Shown: piece by piece, positions 50,776 to 59,145 of the stretch | How positions within the stretch are numbered: position 1 is the first letter of the stretch | How the letters are laid out: the number at the start of each line of letters is the position of its first letter | Assembly: GCF_003086295.3 (NCBI RefSeq) | Contig: NC_092054.1 | Location: 15,201,878-15,265,877, forward strand | Direction of reading: 5' to 3' | DNA from: Arachis hypogaea | Lineage: Eukaryota; Streptophyta; Magnoliopsida; Fabales; Fabaceae | DNA length: 64,000 nt | Made by a program: the position numbers and the translations under genes | Notes under the pieces: generated by a model | The model's input: the letters and a program-made list of their open reading frames with translations, nothing else | Databases searched by the model: none | Told to the model about the DNA's origin: nothing

Positions 50776-51130
50776 TGAGCCCAAAGTCTCGCCTCCCTTT
50801 AGTGGGACACCTCCACCTCTTGGACCCTCTCATTCACCACTCCCCCATCCGTCTCTCCAAGCGCCATGGCCCCATCTTCTCCCTCTACTTCGGCTCCATG
50901 CCCAGTGAGGTTGCTTCTTCTTTTGAACTCTTCAAGCTCTTCCTCCAAACCCACGAGGTCATCTCTTTCAACACTAGGTTCCAAACCTCTGTCATCTGCC
51001 GCCTCACCTGTGACAACTCTGTCGCCATGACATCATGAACGACCTCCTTAAATGCTACCATCGTGGCCAAGCTCAGACCTCTCAGGAGCCAATAGATCAA
51101 GAAAGTTCTCAAGGTTCTTGCACAGATACG
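50690..51130 (+). pseudogene. Captured isoflavone synthase (CYP93C) fragment
   Basis: After the array one frame reads LSPKSRLPLVGHLHLLDPLI, RLSKRHGPIFSLYFGSMP, ASSFELFKLFLQTHEV, SFNTRFQTSVICRL and DNSVAM. About 13 codons (where VPFGPYWKFVRKL-like sequence belongs) are then deleted, and IMNDLL follows. After a 1-bp shift come NATIVAKLRPLRSQ, a stop, and IRKVLKVL. The blocks SLYFGSMP, LFKLFLQTHE and FNTRFQTS are hallmarks of 2-hydroxyisoflavanone synthase, the legume branch-point P450 of isoflavonoid synthesis. Only the N-terminal third is present, with no I-helix or heme loop, so it is non-functional. It sits between two gag starts of the LTR element. Confidence 0.88.
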
Positions 51131-51153
51131 GGGGACAGCCAAATCGTGGCGGC

Positions 51154-51476
51154 ATGACGGAGAACCTCGAGGAGCAATCCTCCACCCGACACCCCAACTC
51201 AAACCCACAAAGCCCAACTCCCGAACTCCAAGATAACACTCCTCCCACCCATGGGAGGATAATAAACGCGGCACATCGCCAACCAACCCCAACCCAGCAA
51301 CAACCAAGAGAGGACAATCATCCTTCCACTGAAGCCCGGCCACCCGATGGCCTGGGAGAGAAGGCGGTCCAGATAATCCAAGAGTTGTGCCTCAGGATGC
51401 AAAACCTCAAAGGCCGAGTCACACCCAAAGAACGGTACCACCCGGAGCATACAAGCCAAGCGACCTCCAGGACCTA
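51154..51476 (+). pseudogene. Second gag start and N-terminal gag region
   Basis: Opens MTENLEEQSSTRHPNSNPQS and continues Pro/Gln/Asn-rich (PTPTQQQPREDNHPSTEARP), then a short helix-like part (EKAVQIIQELCLRMQNLKGR) and a stop at about 51476. Forty bases later the nested Mutator-type element interrupts the region. Disordered Pro/Gln-rich N-termini are usual in plant Ty3/gypsy gag. The downstream gag domain resumes after 53102. Confidence 0.6.
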
Positions 51477-51515
51477 ATCTCATCGCGATACCAGGAACAC
51501 CATGCCCCCTGAGCA

Positions 51516-53092
51516 GAGTTAAGCCCCAAAATGGTCCCTGAGATTGGCGTCGTGCACTAAAATCGTCCCTGAGATCCCAATTGCACCAATTACGTCCCTG
51601 AGATTGAGAAAAGTGCACCATATTAGTCCCTGACCTATTTTCCCTTAACGACGTGATGACATGGCTGGATGACGTGGATGGTAAGTGACACGTGTCACTC
51701 CATGATTTGACCACGTGTAATGATATGATGATGTGGTGACCAGTGACACGTGGCATGCTGACGTGGATAGTTGTGCCACGTGTCACAATGTTATTTGGCC
51801 ACGTGTCCGTTTGTGCCACGTGTCGCGACAGTATTAGTCCACGTGTCATCCATTATGTCATCGTTGTAAATGCACCAAATTAGTCCCTCACTTTGCATTA
51901 AGTGACTCATTTTAGTCCCTGAAATTGAATGTCGTGCACCAAACTAGTCCCTTCACCAATATTTTTTTATTTTTTTTCTATAAATTCAAAATTCTTAATA
52001 TTTTTGAATACATTAATTTCAATTCTATTTTTTCACATGTTATTCAAATAAAAGTGCTTTTATAAAATATTTTTTCTCTTGCGAATATCCTAACCGTCGA
52101 CTTGGAGTTGACGTGAAGGTATTTCAAGCACCTTCACTACTATCTCCGACCTCTTTCAGTACTTTTATAAAATATTTTTTTCTCTTGCAGATACCTCTAA
52201 CCGACGTCTTGGAGTTGACGTGAAGGCATTTCAAGTTTCCCTCATTACCATCTCCGACCTCTTTTATTTATACTGCAAAGGTCGGAGATGATAGTGAAAG
52301 TGCTTGAAAAACCTTCAATCTAGCTCATTTACACATAACGAAAACGTGTACTTCATAAGAATAAAAAATATATATATTTTAATTATTGATTTCTTGTTAA
52401 AAGCACGTGTTTTTTTTTATGAAAACAAAAAGTATCCAATCAATCATATAATTATTTTTTTATAATAACATACTTATATATTACAAAAATTACCAATGTT
52501 CAATTATTAAAAAAATTATATAATTAAAACTAAAATCTTACAAATTTTTATGAAAACACTTGTATTTAAATGATATATGAAAAAATAGAATTGAAATTAG
52601 TGCATCTAAGATATTGAAAATTTTAAATTTAAAAAAAATGAGAAAAAATTGGTGAAGAGACTAATTTGGTGCACGACATTCAATTTCAGGGACTAAAATA
52701 AGTCACTTAATGCAAAGTGAGGGACTAATTTGGTGCATTTACAACGATGACATAATGGATGACACGTGGACGAATACTGTCGCGACACGTGGCACAAACG
52801 GACACGTGGCCAAATAACATTGTGACACGTGGCACAACTATCCACGTCAGCATGCCACGTGTCACTGGTCACCACATCATCATATCATTACACGTGGCCA
52901 AATCATGGAGTGACACGTGTCACTTACCATCCACGTCATCCAGCCATGTCATCACGTCGTTAAGGGAAAATTGGTCAGGGACTAATATGGTGCACTTTTC
53001 TCAATCTCAGGGACGTAATTGGTGCAATTGGGATCTGAGGGACGATTTTAGTGCACGACGCCAATCTCAGGGACCATTTTGGGGCATAACTC
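51516..53092. mobile_element. Nested Mutator-type foldback element with ~450-bp arms
   Basis: Termini GAGTTAAGCCCCAAAATGG and the inverse of GAGTTATGCCCCAAAATGG; a perfect 10-bp direct repeat CCCCTGAGCA flanks it (51506-51515 and 53093-53102). The arms (about 51516-51970 and 52635-53092) are near-identical inverted copies: frames of about 110 residues read from each arm differ at only a few positions. Repeated 'gacacgtgg'/'ccacgtgtc' motifs fill the arms. The loop (about 52070-52320) contains an internal direct repeat ('cttggagttgacgtgaagg' twice) and an inverted piece of it ('aaggtcggagatgat'). No transposase. It inserted into the gag region of the LTR element. Confidence 0.88.
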
Positions 53093-53209
53093 CCCCTGAG
53101 CAACAACACTGCAAACAGCACGATCGCAGCGTTTCCCTAGACCCGAAACACCGACGCGGAGAAGATGACCGACGACACCATCGGAGGCCAAACGAGCAGG
53201 AAACATGCA

Positions 53210-53920
53210 CGTGATAATGGAAGCCATCCCATTCACAGAAAAATCCTTGAGAGCCAAACTCCTGAAGGACTTCAACAAGCCCACTGACATGAAATAGGAC
53301 AGGACCAACGATCCCCGGGAACACCTAACGGCCTTCGAGGCCAGGATGAACCTAGAAGGAGCCGCCAACATGATCCGGTGTAAGGCCTTCTCAATAACCT
53401 TAGCTGGCCCTGCGATCAAATGGTTCAACGCCCTCCCCAACGGATCCATAACTGGCTTCCACAATATCTCACGGAAGTTCATGGCCCAATTCACCACCAG
53501 AATCACCAAAGCTAAACACCCCATCAGCTTATTAGGGGTCGCACAGAAACAAGATGAATCCACACGAAAATACCTGGACCGCTTCAACGATGAATGCCTA
53601 ACGATTGATGGACTCATGGATTCCGTCGCAAGCCTCTGTTTAACCAACGGGCTCATGAACGAAGACTTCTGCAAACACCTCACCACCAAGCCAGTATGGA
53701 CCATGCACGAGATCCAAAACTTCGCCAGAGACTACATAAACGACGAGGAGGTCAGCCAGGTCGTCGCCGCCAATAAACGGCAACACGGCAACACCCCACA
53801 CGGCAACCCGACTCCCCGCCATAATTCGATGCCCAGAGAAAGTCAAAGAGACCAACCCAAACAAACCAACACAAACCGACCACCCAGGATCGGGAAATTC
53901 TCGAACTACACCCCCTGACA
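53210..53920 (+). pseudogene. Gag domain (Retrotrans_gag type)
   Basis: Reads EAIPFTEKSLRAKLLKDFNK, a TAG at about 53297, then FEARMNLEGAANMIRCKAFS, TLAGPAIKWFNALPNGSI, FMAQFTTRITKAKHPISLLG, QKQDESTRKYLDRFNDECL, MNEDFCKHLTTKPVWTMHEI and ARDYINDEEVSQVVAANKRQ, followed by a basic Asn/Pro/Arg-rich tail. This is the capsid-like Retrotrans_gag domain of plant Ty3/gypsy elements. The long frame 53346-53918 is open and the upstream part has a stop. About 54015-54065 a CDYHRGYGHRTQDCF-like block is a recognisable zinc-knuckle-type segment in another frame. Confidence 0.82.
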
Positions 53921-54375
53921 GCCTCGATTACCGAGATATACCACCAGATAGCGGATTGGGGTATTATTCCGAAAGCCCGACAACTCAGAGAAAGAACGGG
54001 CGGCAACAAGACCCTTTACTGTGACTACCACCGAGGTTACGGGCACAGGACACAAGACTGTTTCGACCTTAAAGACGCCCTCAAACAAGCTATAAGAGAC
54101 GGCAAACCCCCAGAGTTCACCAAAATCATCAGAGAACCAAAACATGCGGAAAAAGACAGGTCGCCTGAGAGGAAAGGACGCAACCTGAGAACACAAAAAT
54201 AACCTCCCAGGGAAAGTCCAGAAGACGACCCGGCCATAGTAGTAAATGTCATCACGGGCAAGGATGTGTCAAGCAAGTCAAGATCAACACTAAAAAAGGA
54301 CCTCAAATTCTTGGCCGTCAGAGATCAAGCCCCAGCTACCACAGCCGACAAAACGATAACTTTCTTGCCCGAGGA

Positions 54376-54936
54376 TTGCAGCACAGCACCTCGGCCAAAG
54401 ACGCACCTTTCGTCATCTCGACGAGAATCGGAACAGGACTAGTTCAGAGAATACTGGTGGACACTGGCGCAGACTCCAACATCCTCTTCCGAGGTGCCTT
54501 CGACAAGCTCGGGCTCCGCAACGAAAATCTCCAAACACACCGCAACGGTGTCACGGGACTCGGAGACAACTTCCTCAAGCTAGACGGTTCCATCATTCTT
54601 CCCCTTACCATAGGGACGGGAAGCCATAGGAAGACAATCCTGTCCGAGTTCGTGGTCCTCAAAAACTCCACCGCTTATAACGTCATCCTCAGAAGGAAAA
54701 CAATCAACGACCTCTCCGCCGTCATCTTTACCAAATACCTTCTAATGAAGTTCACGGCAGAAGATGGCTCCGTCGGAACCATCCACGGAGACCGGGAAAC
54801 CGGGGTAGAATACGACAACATCAGCCTAGCCCTATGCAAGAGATCCCGAGACGCAGCAAGAATCTTCCTTTCCAATCTCGATGCACACCAAAATCCACGC
54901 AGAACCATGGGAGGAAACGACAAAGAAGCAAAGTAG
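54376..54936 (+). CDS. Retroviral-type aspartic protease domain
   Basis: 186-residue open frame: FVISTRIGTGLVQRILVDTG with the catalytic DTGAD at residues about 32-36, then NILFRGAFDKLGL, a flap-like region, YNVILRRKTINDLSAV (the ILGR-type block, mutated) and KFTAEDGSVGTIHGDRETG. It resembles the protease of Ty3/gypsy elements that matures gag-pol. The expected reverse transcriptase does not follow; the frame stops after a short Asn/Arg-rich tail and non-coding repeats begin. It may be expressed only as part of a gag-protease polyprotein, with frame breaks upstream. Confidence 0.75.
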   Translation: MQHSTSAKDAPFVISTRIGTGLVQRILVDTGADSNILFRGAFDKLGLRNENLQTHRNGVTGLGDNFLKLDGSIILPLTIGTGSHRKTILSEFVVLKNSTAYNVILRRKTINDLSAVIFTKYLLMKFTAEDGSVGTIHGDRETGVEYDNISLALCKRSRDAARIFLSNLDAHQNPRRTMGGNDKEAK

Positions 54937-55074
54937 GGCCTTGCAGACAAGGTCAGGAGTATAGCACACCTACGTGAGCTAGTCTTAAAATAGAGAATAA
55001 GCCTAAGGTACAATGGCAGCACGGTACGACGAGACTTCGGACCAGGAGACCTCGTCTTATGACAAACAACATCG

Positions 55075-55735
55075 ATCTACCCACTCCCAATAAAACGGAT
55101 ATCCAAATAAGTAAACGGCTACCCGGGAATCGATCACCCCGAAGCCAATAAAACGGATATCCAAATAACAAAACGGGTATCCAAATAACAAAAATAGCGG
55201 CCCGGGGATCGATCACTCCGAGGCCAACAAAATAGATATCCAAATAATAAAACGGATATCCAAATAAGTAAACGGCTACCCGGGAATCGATCATCCCGAG
55301 GCCAACAAAAGGGATATCCAAATAATAAAACGGATATCCAAATAAGTAAACGGCTACCCGGGAATCGATCACCCCAAGGCCAACAAAACGGATATCCAAA
55401 TAATAAACCGGATATCCAAATAAGTAAACGGCTACCCGGGAATCGATCACCCCGAAGCCAATAAAACGGATATCCAAATAATAAAACGGATATCCAAATA
55501 AACAAACGGCTACCCGGGAATCGATCACCCCGAAGCCAATAAAACAGATATCCAAATAATAAAACAGATATCCAAATAAGTAAACGGCTACCCGAGAATC
55601 GATCACCCCGAAGCCAATAAAACGGATATCCAAATAATAAAACGGATATCCAAATAACAAAACGGATATCCAAATAACAAAAATAGTGACTCGTGAATCG
55701 GTCACCCGCAACGCCAACAAAACGGGAATCCAAAT
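55075..55735 (+). repeat. 78-bp minisatellite in the LTR element
   Basis: About eight imperfect units, each with 'cggctacccgggaatcgatc' plus two or three copies of 'aaacggatatccaaata'. So there is a higher-order period of about 78 bp and a nested period of about 20 bp. It lies between the protease and the 3' LTR, where polymerase should be. Long frames on the - strand here are products of the repeat. Confidence 0.88.
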
Positions 55736-55992
55736 AAGCTAAATAAACAAAGTCTTGAAATCGGCCCACCAAGAGGCCTAAAATAAGTTCACAATAACGG
55801 CCCAAAAAAGGCCACACAAAACAAGCATGAGCTGACGGTCTTCCAACTCGCGGAAAGCCATACTGACCAACATCCTACCAATTGGTGCATGATGACGTCA
55901 CGCCTTTTTCAGGCCCCTCACAGTCTCCCGAACTACAGAGAATCGGACTCTCCAATGACTTAGCATTGAGACCATGAAAGCATACTCTCATG

Positions 55993-56012
55993 CTCTGGGG
56001 GCAACTGTTCCA
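55993..56012 (+). other. Second purine tract/LTR-start-like junction
   Basis: 'ctctgggggcaactgttcc' resembles the true polypurine tract plus LTR start at 56229-56243 ('ctacgggggcaactgttac'). It may be the remnant 3' end of a related element. What follows (56012-56230) does not match the LTR. Confidence 0.45.
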
Positions 56013-56228
56013 GACCCGATCTCCGAGCCATTCTTCGGAACGGTCATCAAACCCGGCATGTGATGAGACGCCCAAACAACGCGCTCCTGGCCTGACCATG
56101 AAACGGCTAGGAACTCCCCAAATCCTCGACCTCGATCGGAAAAACCAAACAACGATCTCCTTGCCAAACCACAATGGCGAGGAAAATGTTTTTCCAGCAA
56201 TGAGACCGAGCACCCTCACTCTCTCGCT

Positions 56229-56239
56229 ACGGGGGCAAC
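56229..56239 (+). other. Polypurine tract
   Basis: ACGGGGGCAAC directly before the 3' LTR TGTTACGG; plus-strand primer. Confidence 0.75.
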
Positions 56240-56672
56240 TGTTACGGATCCGGCCCACGGATCCTACACCCAGAACGGTCTCCGAACCCGGTTACCAGTG
56301 TCCAACCCCCTTCGCCCTTCCAGAAGGCCCAGAACCAACCCACTAGAGCTCCTAACCAACTTTCGAATTCAAACGTCTCCCTTATCTTAGCCAAATAAGA
56401 TAAGATAAGATAAGATAATTCAAACGTCTCCCTTATCTTAGCCAAATAAGATAAGATAAGATATTCACCATCACCTATAAATAGAGGACCCAGGTCCCTC
56501 CAGGTATTCATTCATTCCTCACACCTTCTACCTCTTAGATCCATTCTGACTTGAGCGTCGGAGTGTCTTTGCAGGTACCACCCCCCATTGCTCCAGGCAA
56601 GTGATCCGGCATCTGCCTCAACCTGCAAGTTCTCGATCCATCTCTCAACCCGTACCAGAGACATCTTGTACA
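56240..56672 (+). repeat. 3' LTR of the gag-protease element
   Basis: 433 bp, same ends as the 5' LTR. About 50 bp longer because the block 'attcaaacgtctccctta'...'aagataagata' is tandemly duplicated (about 56367-56462). Few substitutions separate the LTRs, so insertion is fairly recent. Confidence 0.92.
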
Positions 56673-56907
56673 GATTAGTTTTATATAACAAAAAAGCAAA
56701 TTTAATATATATTAAGCTAAATCTGTGAAAAGATCATATTCACTAAAATAATTTAACGATGCTAAGAACAGGAATGTCTATTGGTTTGCGCTAACCTACG
56801 TAGCCATAGGGTTTTACCCCATCCAAGTAGAAAATTATGGATTCGTTTTATTCGTTCGTTTGAATTCAAAAAATTATCCATCTATAACATGAGGATTGAG
56901 TAGTGGT

Positions 56908-58116
56908 GGGTATTAAAATATTATTAGAATTATTAGTAGTAGGGAGTTAAGTTAATAATGGCTAGTAATTAGTAGATGAATATTTATGAAGTTAGTTGGT
57001 AATATTCTTATAAATAGGGTGATTTTGTATCATGTAACAACTTTATATATAATATTATCTTTTTATTCTACTATTTAACATAATATCAGAGCCATAGTAT
57101 TCTCATTGAGGAGGATAAACCATTAGTCTTTCGGTAAAAAATTACCATGCTTCCTTTTCACCCAAATATTTTTCATCCATAATTTTTTTTTATTCTTGTT
57201 ATTGATTTAATACTTTCTCACCTCACCAAATAATCTATTCTTTTTGTCTTGTCCTTTCGAGTCTAACGGACCCAAAATTATGGATATTAAGAGATCAAAC
57301 GCGCTTTCACACGCCTCTCAAAGTTTATTGTCATGGTCACTTCTTCTTTATCTCCTCTTCTTCATCCATTTTCTCTTTCTTCCTCTGTCAAGAACCACTC
57401 CCTGTCCGCACCTTTTCTCCTTCTCTTTATCTATCTGTTCACCCCGTTGCCGGTCACCCTGCGCCATTGCGACATCCTTGACGTCCCCTTTCTTCTTCTC
57501 TTCTTTTTCTTCCTATTTCTTTTTGGTTATCTCACTCCTATCTCACTCTCAAACATAGAACCAGAGCAGTAGTCTTGTTCCTCCTTTTCGTCATGACCAG
57601 AATCGCCGGCCCGCAACACATGCGTCTTCCTTCTTCTTCTGCATCACCACGCCGCACGCATCGCCTCTTCTGCGTCACCGCACGCCGCTCACATCTTTCC
57701 CTAACTAGAGCAGAAGTCTTGTTCCTCCTTCTCGTCATGACCAGAATCGCGGCCCACGCCGTGCTTCTCTTTTCATTTGTCTTCCTCTACGACTCGCACC
57801 ACATGTCTCTTTCTCTACGTTACTGCGCTATACACTTCTTCCTCAATCATTTCATCAAAACTTATTAAGTTGGGAATTATTGACATCTTTCATTTATCGG
57901 TTTGTGGAAGCATATTAAAATACTATTAGATAGAGTAGTTAGTAGTTGAGAGTTAAGTTAATAATGACTAGTAGTTAGTAGATGGATATTTACAAAATTA
58001 ATTAATAATATTTTTATAAACAAAATGACTCTTATATTATATAATAACAACTTCAACACAATAACTTCACATATAAAATTATCTTGTTATTTTACTTTTC
58101 GCCCAAAATTTTAACA
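56908..58116 (+). mobile_element. Small non-autonomous LTR element (TRIM-like)
   Basis: Direct repeats of about 175 bp (56907-57080) and 212 bp (57905-58116) share 'attaaaata', 'gagttaagttaataatg', 'ctagta(a/g)ttagtagatg' and 'aacttcacat/aactttatat' blocks, and both end in TTTAACA/TTTTAACA. After the first comes TAATATCAGAGCC (57081-57093), a degenerate Met-tRNA primer site. The flanks give GTGGT on both sides (56903-56907, 58117-58121), though the exact LTR start is ambiguous by one base. The 820-bp interior has only Ser/Leu-rich frames and an internal duplication (about 57560-57600 and 57705-57750), and no gag or pol. Confidence 0.65.
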
Positions 58117-58121
58117 GTGGT

Positions 58122-58612
58122 GGCATGAGTTTATATTTTTTATTTAATCTACACAACATATTCAATCTAATGATGCCATTCTTACTCAAATCCAGAGGTA
58201 TCTGCTTCTATCTTCCGTTTTATTGATTCTTAATTTGTTTAGTGATTATACATTGATTTTTTCAAAGTATGTTACTTATAAACAATTCTAAATCTAATAA
58301 CATTTTTATTTTTTATTTTTTTCCTTTAATTTCTCACTTTATTTCTACTAGTTTAATTTGATGCAATTTTAATTTAATTTATTTTTCACTTTCTTTTTGA
58401 ATTTGTTAGTTGCATATTGTATCTAATTAATTCTCTTGACTTGTCTTTCCTTTTTTTGTTTACTCTCGAAGCGGGATTGCTAAAAAAAACTTATTAGCAT
58501 TATGAAATAATAAATATTAGAATTTTTTACTTAAATAAATTGTATGGGAGTCAAAATTACCTGATTCTCTTGAAACAGATTCTGCAACGTGATTATCCTT
58601 TTTGTATTATTA
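58122..58612. other. Intergenic sequence, no gene seen
   Basis: T-rich non-coding sequence between the TRIM-like element and the Mutator-like unit. Nothing recognisable. Confidence 0.45.
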
Positions 58613-58925
58613 TATAAATCGTCCAAGGGTGCATAGGGTTATATAAAACATGAATCATCTCACCCTAGGACGATTAATGCATGAACTTGTGAGGCAAATT
58701 AAGCGTAAATTGTGGCAGGACTTCTTGGGTTAGAAATAGAGTATAAATCGTCCCAGGGTAGTAGGTTTCACGTGTTCATGGGCTAAATCAAACTGGGCTG
58801 CCACGATTTATATGTTATTCGGACCCTCTTCAGTCTGGCACGATTTATGTGTTAGTTTGTAACACTAACTGGGCTGGGACGATTTATGCCCAAGTTAGTA
58901 ACCCTAAGGACTCAAGGACGAGTCA
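58613..58925. promoter_or_regulatory. Cluster of ATAAATCGTCC boxes upstream of the PMD gene
   Basis: Copies of ATAAATCGTCC or its inverse GGACGATTTAT (some shortened to CACGATTTAT) lie at about 58614, 58667, 58743, 58802, 58839 and 58877, in both orientations. Such clusters occur in terminal or subterminal regions of Mutator-like elements, where they may bind transposase. They may mark the left end of the Mutator-like unit. The other end lies outside the window. Confidence 0.4.
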
Positions 58926-59145
58926 TCTTTGTTGTTGCTGCGGCGTAAAGGGTGAGAGGAGGTTTGGGAGCCACCATTTTTGACCGGAGAGGAAGTTTGG
59001 GGGGAGAAGTGTTTCGGGTGTGGGGACCAGCCGGTGGCGAAGGTGCAACTGGTGGTGGGCAGAGGCGTCTGAGTGGCACAGGACGTGGTGGCAGTGGGCT
59101 GTCGGTGGCCGGCTGGTGGAGTTGGGAATCTCTCCGGCGGTGATA

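Larger units (their letters stand above)
49731..56672 (+). mobile_element. LTR retrotransposon lacking RT and integrase, with captured IFS fragment
   Basis: LTRs 49731-50112 and 56240-56672 (TGTTACGG...TTGTACA), primer site after the 5' LTR, purine-rich tract before the 3' LTR, and a perfect 5-bp target duplication GATTA (49726-49730 and 56673-56677). Inside: gag start, captured isoflavone-synthase sequence and its tandem array, a second gag start, a nested Mutator-type element, Retrotrans_gag domain, aspartic protease, a 78-bp minisatellite and a second purine-tract/LTR-like junction. No reverse transcriptase, RNase H or integrase motifs anywhere. It is therefore a non-autonomous gag-protease element, probably Ty3/gypsy-type from its gag, and must have been mobilised in trans. 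Confidence 0.92.

Noticed and set aside
50562..51038. 158-residue frame as a functional P450 gene
   Set aside because: Only the N-terminal third of a CYP93C protein with deletion and frameshift; lacks I-helix, ExxR and heme loop.
53048..53704. 218-residue - strand frame opposite the gag domain
   Set aside because: Antisense shadow of the gag coding strand, which has clear Retrotrans_gag motifs in the + frame.
55075..55735. Regular repeats as a CRISPR array
   Set aside because: Spacers are not unique, units are nested minisatellite repeats, and the context is a plant retrotransposon.
54953..55817. Long - strand frames (255 and 227 residues) with repeated 'LFGYPFYYLDI' segments
   Set aside because: They are translations of the 78-bp minisatellite in alternative frames; unit length divisible by three keeps them open.
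58925..59145. Gly/Trp-rich frames upstream of the PMD start as part of the protein
   Set aside because: The PMD TE proteins usually begin near the MxxxxxDMYRLNG block; upstream GC-rich frames exist on both strands and look like leader sequence.
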